Positions 8,128-17,718 of a stretch of DNA of 61,896 nucleotides are shown here, piece after piece. The number at the start of each line of letters is the position of its first letter. Within the stretch, counting starts at the first letter, position 1. The DNA comes from Chloroflexota bacterium (GTDB lineage Bacteria; Chloroflexota; Anaerolineae; Anaerolineales; Villigracilaceae), in contig JAADGN010000023.1 in the NCBI GenBank assembly GCA_013152325.1, positions 1 to 61,896 on the forward strand. Reading direction: 5' to 3'. The notes below the pieces were generated by a model, which did not search any database, was not told the DNA's origin, and saw nothing but the letters and a program-made list of their open reading frames with translations. Position numbers and translations under genes: made by a program.

Positions 8128-9099
8128 ATGGAATTAAACCTGACGGGCATCACCGGCCCCTCTTCTGTACAAAGCGACAAGCCGCTGAAAGTCCTTGTCA
8201 TCGGTTCCGGCCCGGCAGGCTTTGCGGCGGCTCTCTACGCGGCGCGCGCCGAACTGGAGCCGCTCGTGCTGACCGGCATGGAACTGGGCGGTCAGGCCGC
8301 CCTGACGAACACCATCGAGAATTACCCCGGTTTTCCGGAAGGCGTCGGCGGCAGCGAACTGGGCGATTTGTTCCAGAGGCAGGCCGAACGTTTCGGCGCC
8401 CGCGTCGAATTCGACACCGCGACGAGCGTGGACCTGTCGCAGCGTCCGTTTTACGTCAAGACGGAGAGCGGCGAGTATCGGGCCGAGGCGTTGATCATTG
8501 CCACGGGCGCCAGCCCCAACCACCTGGATGTCCCCGGCGAATCCGAGTTAACCGGGAAGGGCGTCTCGTATTGTGCGACCTGCGACGGATGGTTCTTCAA
8601 GGACAAGAAGGTGGTCGTGGTCGGCGGCGGCGACAGCGCGCTGGAAGAAGCGCTATACCTGACCCGTCATGCCGCCACAGTGACGATCGTCCATCGCCGT
8701 GACGAACTGCGCGCCGGCTTGATCTTGCAGCGCCGGGCGAAGGAGAATCCCAAGATCGACTATATTTGGGACACGGTGGTGACCGGCATTGTCGGCGAGG
8801 AAAAGGTCGAAGCGGTTCGTTTGAAGAACGTGAAAACTGGCGAGGAATCAACCTTCGAGACGGATGGCGTGTTCATCTTCATTGGGCACACGCCGAACAC
8901 GCAGATATTCGAAGGTCAGTTGGAGATGGACGATCTCGGCTATCTTGTCGTGGACAGCCTGATGCAGACCAGCGTTCCCGGTGTGTACGCGGCTGGCGAG
9001 GCGGCTGATCCGCATTTCCGGCAGGTGATCACCTCGGCGGGGATGGGGGCCGGGGCTGCCATCCAGGCCGGTCGTTTTCTGGAAGCGCAAGAAGACTGA
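8128..9099 (+). CDS. trxB: Thioredoxin reductase
   Basis: 323 aa. FAD-binding [15 protein letters not shown] near residue 27, the redox pair CATC at residues 149-152, NADPH-binding [13 protein letters not shown] near 165, and the C-terminal FAD motif [11 protein letters not shown] near 287. This is the low-molecular-weight flavoprotein that passes electrons from NADPH to thioredoxin in the cytoplasm. It has about 17 extra residues before the usual start, in frame and without another start codon that fits. Closed by the hairpin at 9127-9172. No thioredoxin gene adjoins it, although two thioredoxin-like genes lie at 31,117-31,778. Confidence 0.93.
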   Translation: MELNLTGITGPSSVQSDKPLKVLVIGSGPAGFAAALYAARAELEPLVLTGMELGGQAALTNTIENYPGFPEGVGGSELGDLFQRQAERFGARVEFDTATSVDLSQRPFYVKTESGEYRAEALIIATGASPNHLDVPGESELTGKGVSYCATCDGWFFKDKKVVVVGGGDSALEEALYLTRHAATVTIVHRRDELRAGLILQRRAKENPKIDYIWDTVVTGIVGEEKVEAVRLKNVKTGEESTFETDGVFIFIGHTPNTQIFEGQLEMDDLGYLVVDSLMQTSVPGVYAAGEAADPHFRQVITSAGMGAGAAIQAGRFLEAQED

Positions 9100-9126
9100 C
9101 AAGCGGTGACCCTTGAACGATTCTGG

Positions 9127-9172
9127 GGAGGCTTCTGCTGCGAGTTTGTGCAGCAAAGTCTCCTTTTTTCTT
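9127..9172 (+). terminator. Intrinsic terminator after trxB
   Basis: GGAGGCTTCTGCTGC pairs imperfectly with GCAGCAAAGTCTCC across an eight-base loop and is followed by TTTTTTCTTT. Confidence 0.8.
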
Positions 9173-9364
9173 TAACGTGAGCTTCCCCGGGGCTTGTTTA
9201 CTTGCAATTTGTGGGATTTCAAGAGCAGAATCCGCAGAAAGTAACGATTATGCACTAGAAAATGTGACAAAATGAACTGTTTTGCTATAGGACAATGTAG
9301 TATATCTATAAATGGTTCGCTTATTGTGATGAGCATCGGATGTACACAATACGATACTTATTAA

Positions 9365-10330
<966 letters not shown>

Positions 10331-10343
10331 TTGCCACATGGAA

Positions 10344-10373
10344 GCCGTGCATCCGCAGGATGTGCGGCCTTTC
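10344..10373 (+). terminator. Hairpin terminator after mdh
   Basis: GCCGTGCATCC and GGATGTGCGGC pair across a three-base loop (one mismatch) and are followed by CTTTC. The T run is short. Confidence 0.6.
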
Positions 10374-10446
10374 TATCCAAAAACTAATCACCTGACGGTT
10401 TGCTCATCGTGCGCTCATCGTTTGGGGCCAAAGCCCGGAACTGGTT

Positions 10447-10515
10447 TTACAAAGCCCGCTAAAGCGGACTAAAAGCCTGTTTTCGGCCGTCTTCAGACGG
10501 CTTTCTAAAACCAAC
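10447..10515. repeat. Dispersed palindromic repeat, copy 1
   Basis: Contains GCTAAAGCGGACTAAAAG and, 20 bases later, AGCCGTCTTCAGACGGCT-like pairing (GCCGTC-TTC-GACGGC). A related copy is at 59117-59172. Sits in the gap between the mdh terminator and gltA. Confidence 0.45.
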
Positions 10516-10597
10516 CGTCGGATTTATCCATCGGCGGGGCGCAGAAGACAAAAGTGTCAGGTGGCTAGTCCAAAAATAAATTTTGGAGGAGATTCCA

Positions 10598-11896
10598 ATG
10601 ATTTTGCACGATAAGATTGATGCTCAATTACCCGAATGGCGTGACCGCGTTGTCAAACTGCTCAAGGAGCATGGCGATACCGTCGCCGGTGAAGTCACGA
10701 TCAAGCAAATTTACGGCGGCATTCGCGGCGTCAAGGCGCTGGTGACCGACATTTCCTACGTTGACCCGAACGAGGGCATCCGCTTCCGCGGCCATACGGT
10801 TCCGGAAGTGCTGAAAAAATTGCCCAAGCCCGACGGCGCTGAAATGCCTTACGTCGGCGGCCTGTATTACCTGTTGATGGTTGGCGATTACCCGACCAAG
10901 GAACAGGCGCTGGCCGTCGAGGCCGAATGGGCCAAGAACGCGGATGTCCCCAAACACGTTTTCGACACGCTCCGCACGATGCCCAAGGACACCCATCCGA
11001 TGGTGCTTTTCTCGCAGGCCGTTTTGGCCCTGCAGGGGACATCCAAATTTGCCAAGCAGTATGCTGAAGGCATCGGCAAATTCGACCTCTGGAAGCCCGC
11101 TCTCGACGATGCGGTAGCCCTGACCGGCAAGTTGGGCGTGATCGCGGCTTTCATCTATCGCCTGAAATACAAGGATGGCGTGGCGCCGAAATACGATCCC
11201 AACGTTGACTACGGCGCGAACTTTGCCCGCATGATGGGGATCGAAGCCAAAGAATATGAAGATATGGCTCGCCTGTACTTCATCCTGCACTCCGATCATG
11301 AGTCCGGCAACGTCAGCGCGCATACCATGCACCTGGTCGGCTCCACGCTTGCCGATCCCTTCCATTCCTTCTCGGCGGCGATGGACGGCCTGGCCGGCCC
11401 GCTGCACGGCTTGGCGAACCAGAACTGCCTGGCCTTCCTGATGGATGTCCAGAAGAAGTTCAACGGCGCGCCCGATGAAGATCAGATGCGCGATTTCTGC
11501 TGGGAAACCCTCAACAGCGGCAAAGTCATCCCCGGTTACGGACACGCTGTTCTCCGCGTTCCCGATCCCCGCTATACGGCGCAGTTCGAGTTTGCCAAAG
11601 CCCACTTCCCCGATGATGAACTCTTCAAGGTTGCCCTGGTGATGAACAAAGTCGTCCCGCCGGTGCTGAAAGAGCAGGGCAAAGCCAAGAATCCGTGGCC
11701 GAATGTGGACGCGATCAGCGGCACGCTGCAATATCACTACGGCATTACCGAATTCGATTTCTACACTGTGCTCTTCGGTGTTGGCCGCGCCCTGGGCGTG
11801 ACGGCCAACTACGTTTGGGCGCGCGCGCTCGGTCAGCCGATCGAACGCCCGAAATCCCTGACGACCAAGATGCTGGAAGATATCGCTGCCGGGTAA
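10598..11896 (+). CDS. gltA: Citrate synthase, eukaryotic-like type
   Basis: 432 aa from the ATG at 10598, chosen because GGAGGAG (10585-10591) lies six bases before it. Active-site region LHGLANQ has the catalytic His at about residue 270, and GYGHAVLR the second His at about 316. HGLANQ together with HLVGSTLADPFHSFSAAMDGLAGP is the pattern of mitochondrial and Geobacter-like citrate synthases; most bacterial enzymes have HGGANE. Condenses oxaloacetate and acetyl-CoA. Single gene closed by a perfect hairpin at 11917-11950. Confidence 0.93.
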   Translation: MILHDKIDAQLPEWRDRVVKLLKEHGDTVAGEVTIKQIYGGIRGVKALVTDISYVDPNEGIRFRGHTVPEVLKKLPKPDGAEMPYVGGLYYLLMVGDYPTKEQALAVEAEWAKNADVPKHVFDTLRTMPKDTHPMVLFSQAVLALQGTSKFAKQYAEGIGKFDLWKPALDDAVALTGKLGVIAAFIYRLKYKDGVAPKYDPNVDYGANFARMMGIEAKEYEDMARLYFILHSDHESGNVSAHTMHLVGSTLADPFHSFSAAMDGLAGPLHGLANQNCLAFLMDVQKKFNGAPDEDQMRDFCWETLNSGKVIPGYGHAVLRVPDPRYTAQFEFAKAHFPDDELFKVALVMNKVVPPVLKEQGKAKNPWPNVDAISGTLQYHYGITEFDFYTVLFGVGRALGVTANYVWARALGQPIERPKSLTTKMLEDIAAG

Positions 11897-11916
11897 GTTT
11901 CCGCTTCCAAAACCAG

Positions 11917-11950
11917 GCGCCAGGCATTCCCAAAATGCCTGGCGCTTTTT
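11917..11950 (+). terminator. Intrinsic terminator after gltA
   Basis: GCGCCAGGCATT and AATGCCTGGCGC form a perfect 12-bp stem with a five-base loop, followed by TTTTT. Confidence 0.92.
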
Positions 11951-12014
11951 GTTGCAGGAGGGAAGCCCTGCGAGAGGCCCGGCGGTTGTACCGTCCGGGC
12001 TGGTACAACGGGGA

Positions 12015-12110
12015 TGCCCAACAGGGGAGATGCCCAACAGTTCAACTGTTGGGCGTCTTTGTGCGCCTTGCACTGTCCGGGCGTCTTCGCGTGTCTCGAC
12101 TGTTGGGCGT
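12015..12110. repeat. Cluster of related hairpin arms between convergent genes
   Basis: GCCCAACAG-TTCAA-CTGTTGGGC (12032-12054) is a perfect hairpin followed by GTCTTT. Its arms recur nearby: GCCCAACAG at about 12017 and ACTGTTGGGCGT at about 12099. This looks like duplicated terminator sequence between gltA and the convergent methyltransferase gene. Confidence 0.5.
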
Positions 12111-12136
12111 TTTTGGACGTCAGGAGGCCGGCGCTT

Positions 12137-12904
12137 TCAGCGTTTCACGGCACGTGTGGCGATGTAGGTGGGGGTGTGTTCGCTGATGACGATATCCCGC
12201 ATGCGGTCTTCGTAAAAGCCAACGATGGAGAATCCGGCTTCTGTCTGACCGCCGATTTGATCTGTCAGCGTGTGGCCGAATTCCAGCGGTTCGCCCGCGT
12301 CGACGTAGGCCTGCAGCCGTTCTTTGGGCAGATTCTCCAGGTCGGAGTAGGGCAGCGCGTAGCGGACGACCATTTCCCCTTTTTCGGCCAGGTCGTAATC
12401 GAAGAGGTAGAAAACCGGATTCATGAACCCGGCCAGCAACGTCCCGCCGGGCCGCAGGACGCGGTAGGCCTCGCGCCAGACCGGACGCACATCCGGGACG
12501 AAGAGGTTGGATACCGGATGGAAGATGAAATCGAAGGACTCGTCCTCGAACATCGCAAGGTCGGCCATGTCGCCTTCGACGAGCGTCAGCGCCAGGTTCT
12601 CGCGTTCCGCGACCTCGCGGTCACGCGCCAACTGTTTGGGGGCGTTATCCAGCACGGTCACGTTGGCTCCGGCCGCGGCAAGGATGGGGGCCTGCTGCCC
12701 GCCGGAGCCGGCCAGACACAACACGTCCAAACCGGGGAGCGCGGGAAACCAGTCGGCGGGGACGAATTTCTGTTCGGTCAGCAGCACGCGGAAGTCCCCG
12801 CGGCGCGCGGCGGCGATGGTCTCCGGGCTGACCGGGATGGTCCACGGGTTGTTGGAATCGACCTGATTGTCCCAGGCTTTGCTGTTGTAGGAGCGGATGT
12901 CCAT
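12137..12904 (-). CDS. SAM-dependent methyltransferase (class I)
   Basis: 255 aa. The SAM-binding Rossmann motif I is [20 protein letters not shown] (about 60-79) with the usual acidic end LDNAPKQL, motif II region [18 protein letters not shown], and [26 protein letters not shown] as motif III. This architecture fits small-molecule methyltransferases; the acceptor is unknown. Its ATG lies one base after the stop of the chelatase D frame, so it is in the same operon; if the chelatase acts in a tetrapyrrole or corrin pathway, the methyltransferase might too, but that is inference. Confidence 0.85.
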   Translation of the reverse strand: MDIRSYNSKAWDNQVDSNNPWTIPVSPETIAAARRGDFRVLLTEQKFVPADWFPALPGLDVLCLAGSGGQQAPILAAAGANVTVLDNAPKQLARDREVAERENLALTLVEGDMADLAMFEDESFDFIFHPVSNLFVPDVRPVWREAYRVLRPGGTLLAGFMNPVFYLFDYDLAEKGEMVVRYALPYSDLENLPKERLQAYVDAGEPLEFGHTLTDQIGGQTEAGFSIVGFYEDRMRDIVISEHTPTYIATRAVKR

Positions 12905-12905
12905 T

Positions 12906-13871
12906 CTACTTCCGTTCTGTCACCATTTCCTGCTTTACGGTGTGGTACAGATTTTCGGCCTTGAGTTCGCTGAGCGTGTAGCAGGGGGCTTCGAGGTGAT
13001 CGGCCAGCGCTTTCGCCAGTCCTTGATCGAAGGCCGCATGTTCCATGTTGATGACGATACTGCGAATATTTTCTTTGGCGATCTGCTCGGCAAAATGGTA
13101 GGCCTCTTCCTGCGGAGGGGCGCTTCCCATCGAGACATTGCCTGCCCCGTCCGTCAGTACGATGAGCAGCGGTTCGACATCCGGGTGGGTGTATTTCTCC
13201 TGGCGCAAAATATCGGCGGCCATCAGCAGGCCGGCCGAGAGGGGCGTCTTCCCGCCGACGGGGATATCGGCCAGCGCGCGCTGGGCCAGTTGGACGGAGT
13301 TGGTGGGCGGCAGGATCAGTGTGGAGCGGTCCTTCTGGAAGACGATCAACCCGACACGGTCACGACGCTGATAGGCGTCCGTCAGCAGCGAAAGGATGGC
13401 GCCCTTGGTGGCGTTCATCCGCTCGGCGACGGCCATCGACCAGGATGCATCCACCAAAAAGAGCACCAGATTGGCGGTCTTTTTGACGCGCACCTTGCGC
13501 TGCAAGTCGCCTTTCTGGATGGCGAACGCGACGCGCTTGCGCTGTTCCGTGCGCTGTTTTTGGTAGGGTGCGGCAGCGCGAAACGTCGCGTCGAAGGCTA
13601 CATCGGTCATATTGCCGTTGGCCGGGCGGGAGCGGATATACCGTCCGTGCTTGCGCTCGGTGTGCGTGCGCGAGCGTCGTCCGGCGTGATGGCGGGATAA
13701 TTTGTCCAGGGGGGTGTTGAGGGCGCGCGGTTTGAAGGTCTCGCTGGGGTTGACTTTCTGTCCGCCCTTCCACCAGTTGGCGCTGGTGTGGGCGAAAACG
13801 TCCTGCGGACCGGTCTCTGGCTGTCCTTGTTCAGGGCCTTCCAGAACCTCTTCTTCGATCTTTAAGTTTTT
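12906..13871 (-). CDS. Chelatase subunit D part (VWA domain), reached by -1 frame change
   Basis: In the -1 frame relative to the I-type gene, codons from the A9 run (13875-13867) read [11 protein letters not shown] and continue to a TAG at 12908-12906. The region starts with an acidic/Pro-rich linker, then the Arg-rich [21 protein letters not shown], conserved in ChlD/BchD proteins, then [16 protein letters not shown] and a VWA domain with MIDAS motif DASWSM near 13460. No ATG, GTG or TTG occurs in this frame between the A9 run and ATG 13610, which already lies inside the conserved region. So it is either made as a frameshift fusion to the upstream AAA+ domain or broken by an indel. D subunits bridge the ATPase and the metal-inserting subunit. 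Confidence 0.8.
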   Translation of the reverse strand, partial: KNLKIEEEVLEGPEQGQPETGPQDVFAHTSANWWKGGQKVNPSETFKPRALNTPLDKLSRHHAGRRSRTHTERKHGRYIRSRPANGNMTDVAFDATFRAAAPYQKQRTEQRKRVAFAIQKGDLQRKVRVKKTANLVLFLVDASWSMAVAERMNATKGAILSLLTDAYQRRDRVGLIVFQKDRSTLILPPTNSVQLAQRALADIPVGGKTPLSAGLLMAADILRQEKYTHPDVEPLLIVLTDGAGNVSMGSAPPQEEAYHFAEQIAKENIRSIVINMEHAAFDQGLAKALADHLEAPCYTLSELKAENLYHTVKQEMVTERK

Positions 13872-14956
13872 TTTTCCCCGCTGCCTTCTTCGGCGGCCGT
13901 TTTTTCTTCCGTCTCGCCGGACATGGTTTGACCCTGCAACTGTTCGATGCGTTCTTGCAATTGCTCGGTGGTCATCTCGGTTTGCTGGAAGGGCGTGCGT
14001 TTGATGCGGTGGGGGAGGGCCAGTTCGGCAGCCAGGGCGATGTCATGATCGTTGATGGCTGTGCGCCCATCGAATGCGGCCTGGGCGCGGGCGGCCTTGA
14101 GTATCACCAGATCGGCGCGGTGTCCATCCACGTGGAGCGAAGTGCTCAACGCGGCGATGGAGAGCAGGTCGCGGCTGGTGTAGGTGACCTTGTTGATCAG
14201 TGTGCGGGCGCGGGCGATGCGCTGGGAGAGTTCTTTTTCTTTTGGCAGCCATTCCTCGCGAAAGGCTTCGGGGTCTTTCTCGAAGGCCAGGTTGCGTTCC
14301 ATGATGAGAACACGCTCGCGCGGCTCACGGATGCCGACGATGTCCACCGAGAGGGCGAAGCGGTCGAGCAACTGCGGGCGCAGGTCGCCCTCCTCCGGGT
14401 TCATCGTGCCGACCAGGATGAAGCGCGCCGGATGCGAGAAGGAGATCCCCTCGCGCTCGACGATGTTCATGCCCATGGCGGCCGAATCCAGCAGCACGTC
14501 CACGACGTGGTCGTCGAGCAGGTTGACCTCGTCAATGTAGAGCAGGCCGCGGTTGGCGGAGGCCAGGACGCCGGCCTCGAAGTGACGTTCGCCCTTCTGG
14601 ATGGCTTGCTCGATATCCAGCGTGCCGACGACGCGGTCTTCGGTGGCGGAAACGGGCAGGTTGACGAAGGGGATCGGACGCTCCTCGGCGGGCAGTTTCT
14701 CTCCCGAGGCGTCGCGCTCGCGGCATTCCGTGCACCAGGCGGTGGGTTCGTCAGGGTCGCATCCAAAGCGGCAATCCTTGACGACGTTGACGCGCGGCAG
14801 CAGCGCGGCCAGGGCGCGCGCGGCGGTCGATTTGGCTGTGCCGCGTTCGCCGCGGATCAACACGCCGCCGATGCGGGTGTCTACCGCGTTGAGTATCAGC
14901 GCGCGGGTCATGCGCGCTTGTCCGACAATTGCGGTGAATGGGTAGATAGCTGGCAT
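13862..14956 (-). CDS. Magnesium/cobalt chelatase-type AAA+ ATPase (ChlI/BchI domain)
   Basis: 364 aa from ATG 14956, chosen because GCGAGG stands five bases upstream; the ATG at 14974 has no ribosome site and lies in the -10 box region. Features: FTAIVGQ start, Walker A RGERGTAKST (about residue 36), the Cys-containing insertion CRFGCDPDEPTAWCTECRER, Walker B LLYIDEVNLLDDH (about 140), and VGTMNPEEGDLRPQLLDRF with sensor 1 and Arg finger. The tail ([15 protein letters not shown]) ends at a TAA immediately after nine A residues. TATAAT at 14978-14973 is the promoter box. In many bacteria this domain is fused to the VWA domain that follows here in another frame. No large BchH/CobN subunit is in the window. 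Confidence 0.9.
   Translation of the reverse strand: MPAIYPFTAIVGQARMTRALILNAVDTRIGGVLIRGERGTAKSTAARALAALLPRVNVVKDCRFGCDPDEPTAWCTECRERDASGEKLPAEERPIPFVNLPVSATEDRVVGTLDIEQAIQKGERHFEAGVLASANRGLLYIDEVNLLDDHVVDVLLDSAAMGMNIVEREGISFSHPARFILVGTMNPEEGDLRPQLLDRFALSVDIVGIREPRERVLIMERNLAFEKDPEAFREEWLPKEKELSQRIARARTLINKVTYTSRDLLSIAALSTSLHVDGHRADLVILKAARAQAAFDGRTAINDHDIALAAELALPHRIKRTPFQQTEMTTEQLQERIEQLQGQTMSGETEEKTAAEEGSGEKKT
13867..13875 (-). promoter_or_regulatory. A9 slippery run, candidate -1 programmed frameshift site
   Basis: The coding strand has GGGG followed by nine A, then CTTAA. In the zero frame the codons are GAA AAA AAA ACT TAA; the heptamer A_AAA_AAA allows a -1 slip into the VWA frame. 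A purine-rich GAAGAAGG ends about eight bases upstream and could act as the internal Shine-Dalgarno stimulator known from dnaX-like sites. Confidence 0.5.
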
Positions 14957-15003
14957 AAAATCCTCGCACCGCATTATAACCTACCCTAACTTTCATGCAA
15001 GGG

Positions 15004-15032
15004 TTGCCAAGTTATGGTTTAGCCTGTATAAT
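15004..15032 (+). promoter_or_regulatory. Promoter of the S1-domain gene
   Basis: TTGCCA (15004-15009) and TATAAT (15027-15032) are separated by 17 bp, a near-ideal sigma-70-type arrangement, about 30 bases before the start codon at 15067. Confidence 0.7.
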
Positions 15033-15066
15033 CCCACTTACAAATTTGATAACCGGAGTCACCAGA

Positions 15067-16575
15067 ATGGATCAACAAGACGCCCTGACCGGGCAGGAGG
15101 CTGTATCCGAAACAACCTCAACTGAAGCGCACGACAACAATACAGACGATATGCCCAGCATGGCTGCTTTGCTGCAGGAGGAACAATATAAAGTTGATCT
15201 GCCGCAGCGAGGCGAACTTCGTACTGGCGTGATTGCCAGCATTAGTCCAAGCCAAATTCTGGTCAGTATTGGCGCTAAATCAGAGGGGGTTATTGCAGGT
15301 CGGGCATTGGAAGATATTCCACCTGAAGAACGGAAAGCATTTCAAGTCGGCCAGGAAATCACAGCCTACGTAATCAACCCAGAAGATAAGCACGGTAATG
15401 TTATTCTTTCGTATACGCGCGCCCAGGAACAAATGGCCTGGGAAGCCGTTGAGTCGATGCTCGACAGCGATGAAGTTTTCGAGGGCACCATCAGCGGTTA
15501 CAACAAGGGCGGATTGATCGTCTCTGTGCGCGGTCTGCGCGGATTTGTCCCGGCTTCCCAGGTGAGCGCGGTGCGGCGCAGTATGGCCGTCGGCGAGACT
15601 CCCGAACAGCGGTGGGCCAAGATGAACGGCGAGCCGATAGCCGTCCGCATCATCGAGGTGGACCGTGAGCGCCGCCGCCTGATCCTTTCAGAGCGCGCTG
15701 CCAGCAACGAATCGCGCCAGTCTATCAAGGAGCGCGTGATCGACGATCTTGTCATTGGCGAAACTTACACTGGTCGCGTGACCAGCCTGGCGAACTTTGG
15801 CGCTTTTGTCAATATCAACGGCGCAGATGGCTTGGTGCATCTTTCTGAACTCTCCTGGGAACGCGTGCAACATCCCAGCGAGGCCCTCGAAGTTGGGCAG
15901 GAAGTCAAAGTTAAGGTCATCAGCATCGACAAGGAAAAAAGGCGCATTGGCCTCTCGCTGCGTCAGTTGAGCGACGATCCCTGGAAAGCTAAAATCGAAA
16001 AATTCCAGGTCGGTCAGTTGATCGAAGGTACGGTGACGCGCCTGACGAAGTTTGGCGCTTTTGCCCGTTTGGAAGGCGATATCGAGGGATTGATCCACGT
16101 TTCCGAGATCAGCGATCATCGCATCGAGCATCCCAAGGAAGTCCTTAAAGAAGGCGACGTGGTCATTTTGCGCATTATCCGCATCGATCCTGATCGCCGC
16201 CGGATCGGCTTGAGCATGCGCAAGGTTGACTCGGCTGCCTATGCCGACAAAGATATGAAGGCCTTGGCCAAGGAGTTGGCGCAGGACGAGCCTGAGTCGC
16301 CTCCCGTAGAACAACTGGAAGAACCAGTAGAAGAACAGCCAGAAGAACAGTTGGAAGAACAACCGGAAGAAGCGCCTGAAGAGATCTCCGCAGAAATTCC
16401 TGAGGAGAAAACGGAAGCGCCAGCAGAGACAGAAAAAATAGAAGAAACAGAAGAACCAGTTGGCGAGATTCCCCCCGAGGAAAAGGAAACATCCGAAGAA
16501 GCGCCCGAGGTATCAGCTGAGGCGCCTGCGGAGGAAACAGCCGCAGAGAACCCTCCCGAGGAACCGGAAGCCTGA
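15067..16575 (+). CDS. rpsA: S1 RNA-binding domain protein (ribosomal protein S1-like)
   Basis: 502 aa, start at 15067 after CCGGAG. Four S1 repeats are visible: about residues 50-115 (RTGVIASISPSQILVSIG), 138-210 (FEGTISGYNKGGLIVSV), 230-300 (YTGRVTSLANFGAFVNI) and 315-390 (IEGTVTRLTKFGAFARL). Repeats 3 and 4 have the canonical GAFV/GAFA and DGLVHLSELS/EGLIHVSEIS motifs. The last 110 residues are a low-complexity acidic tail rich in Glu and Pro (PEEQ, EEPV, EEAPE). Four-repeat S1 proteins occur in several phyla; binding mRNA at the ribosome is the expected role. Closed by the hairpin at 16583-16611. Confidence 0.85.
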   Translation: MDQQDALTGQEAVSETTSTEAHDNNTDDMPSMAALLQEEQYKVDLPQRGELRTGVIASISPSQILVSIGAKSEGVIAGRALEDIPPEERKAFQVGQEITAYVINPEDKHGNVILSYTRAQEQMAWEAVESMLDSDEVFEGTISGYNKGGLIVSVRGLRGFVPASQVSAVRRSMAVGETPEQRWAKMNGEPIAVRIIEVDRERRRLILSERAASNESRQSIKERVIDDLVIGETYTGRVTSLANFGAFVNINGADGLVHLSELSWERVQHPSEALEVGQEVKVKVISIDKEKRRIGLSLRQLSDDPWKAKIEKFQVGQLIEGTVTRLTKFGAFARLEGDIEGLIHVSEISDHRIEHPKEVLKEGDVVILRIIRIDPDRRRIGLSMRKVDSAAYADKDMKALAKELAQDEPESPPVEQLEEPVEEQPEEQLEEQPEEAPEEISAEIPEEKTEAPAETEKIEETEEPVGEIPPEEKETSEEAPEVSAEAPAEETAAENPPEEPEA

Positions 16576-16582
16576 TGAATGA

Positions 16583-16611
16583 GAGCGCACCCCATCCGGT
16601 GCGCTCTTTTT
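16583..16611 (+). terminator. Intrinsic terminator after rpsA-like gene
   Basis: GAGCGCACC and GGTGCGCTC form a 9-bp stem followed by TTTTT. Confidence 0.88.
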
Positions 16612-16626
16612 AATCTGAATTTCCCC

Positions 16627-17718
16627 ATGCCCCTGTTGGTTGATTCACACGAAGACCTGGCCTGGAATATCCTGTCCTTTGGGCGGGATTATTCGCGTTC
16701 CGCGCTCGAAACACGGCAGATGGAACGAGGGCTGCCCGTGGTTGCGTGGAACGGGAATACAATGCTTGGCTGGCCTGAATATCAGCGCGGACAGGTGGCT
16801 GTGGTCTTTTCGACGCTGTTTGTCTCGCCGCAGCACAAACGTCTCAAGCCATGGGAAACGCTCTTTTACCGTGATTTCGATGAGGCGCACCGCCTATACC
16901 GTTCGCAACTAGATGCTTACCAGCGACTGGTCGATGAGCATCCGGACAAATTCCGCTTGATCCGCTCCCGCCCGGACTTGGATGGGGTTCTGTCCCACTG
17001 GCAGGATCCGGATGTCGAAAATGGGCATCCGGTTGGCTTGGTCATCCTGATGGAGGCCGCGGAGGGAATCCGCTCGCCGGACGAATTGGACGAGTGGTGG
17101 TCGCTCGGACTGCGGATCATCGGCCCGGCCTGGGCCGGCACCCGTTATTGCGGCGGGACGCATGACCCCGGCCCGTTGACGGACGACGGCCGCGCCTTGT
17201 TGGCCGCGATGGCCGACTTCAATTTCACGCTCGATCTCAGCCACATGGACGAAGAGTCCGCGCTGCAAGCCCTGGATCTTTATCCCGGCCCGATTATTGC
17301 CAGTCACGGCAATGCCGCCGCACTGCTGCCCGATGCACCGACCAACCGTCATCTGACAGACGAGGTCATCCGCGGGTTGATCGAGCGTGATGGCGTGATC
17401 GGTGTTGTTCCCTACAATAAATTCTTGCAGGTTGGCTGGGTGCAGGGAAACGGCCGTCAGGCGGTTACCCTTGAACGGCTTGCAGCACATATTGACCATA
17501 TTTGCCAGATGGCTGGAGACGCGCGTCACGTTGGCATTGGCACCGACTTTGACGGCGGCTTTGGCCTCGAGGCCGTGCCGGAGGGGGTCGATTCGATTGC
17601 CGATTTGCAGAAATTGGCCCCCTTGTTGGCCTCGCGAGGATATTCGGAAAGCGATGTTGCCGCCATTCTTGGCGAAAATTTCCTTGGTCATCTCAGAGAG
17701 AATTTGCCATCATCATGA
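16627..17718 (+). CDS. Membrane dipeptidase-like metallohydrolase (family M19)
   Basis: 363 aa from the ATG at 16627; the longer frame runs through the upstream terminator. Zinc-site motifs of the M19/renal dipeptidase family are visible: VDSHEDLAWN at the N-terminus, LMEAAEG (about residue 143), LDLSHMDEES (about 205), IIASHGNAAAL (about 225) and GIGTDFDGGFG (about 310). Members hydrolyse dipeptides, including D-amino-acid ones. No signal peptide is seen, so it is probably cytoplasmic. ATGA overlap couples it to the next gene. Ribosome site is weak. Confidence 0.88.
   Translation: MPLLVDSHEDLAWNILSFGRDYSRSALETRQMERGLPVVAWNGNTMLGWPEYQRGQVAVVFSTLFVSPQHKRLKPWETLFYRDFDEAHRLYRSQLDAYQRLVDEHPDKFRLIRSRPDLDGVLSHWQDPDVENGHPVGLVILMEAAEGIRSPDELDEWWSLGLRIIGPAWAGTRYCGGTHDPGPLTDDGRALLAAMADFNFTLDLSHMDEESALQALDLYPGPIIASHGNAAALLPDAPTNRHLTDEVIRGLIERDGVIGVVPYNKFLQVGWVQGNGRQAVTLERLAAHIDHICQMAGDARHVGIGTDFDGGFGLEAVPEGVDSIADLQKLAPLLASRGYSESDVAAILGENFLGHLRENLPSS

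Noticed and set aside
12906-13610. Separate VWA gene starting at the ATG 13610
   Set aside because: The conserved linker and Arg-rich motif of ChlD proteins continue upstream in the same frame to the A9 run, so that ATG is internal.
14995-15066. Upstream start for the S1-domain gene
   Set aside because: It would include the promoter; CCGGAG and the family start at 15067.
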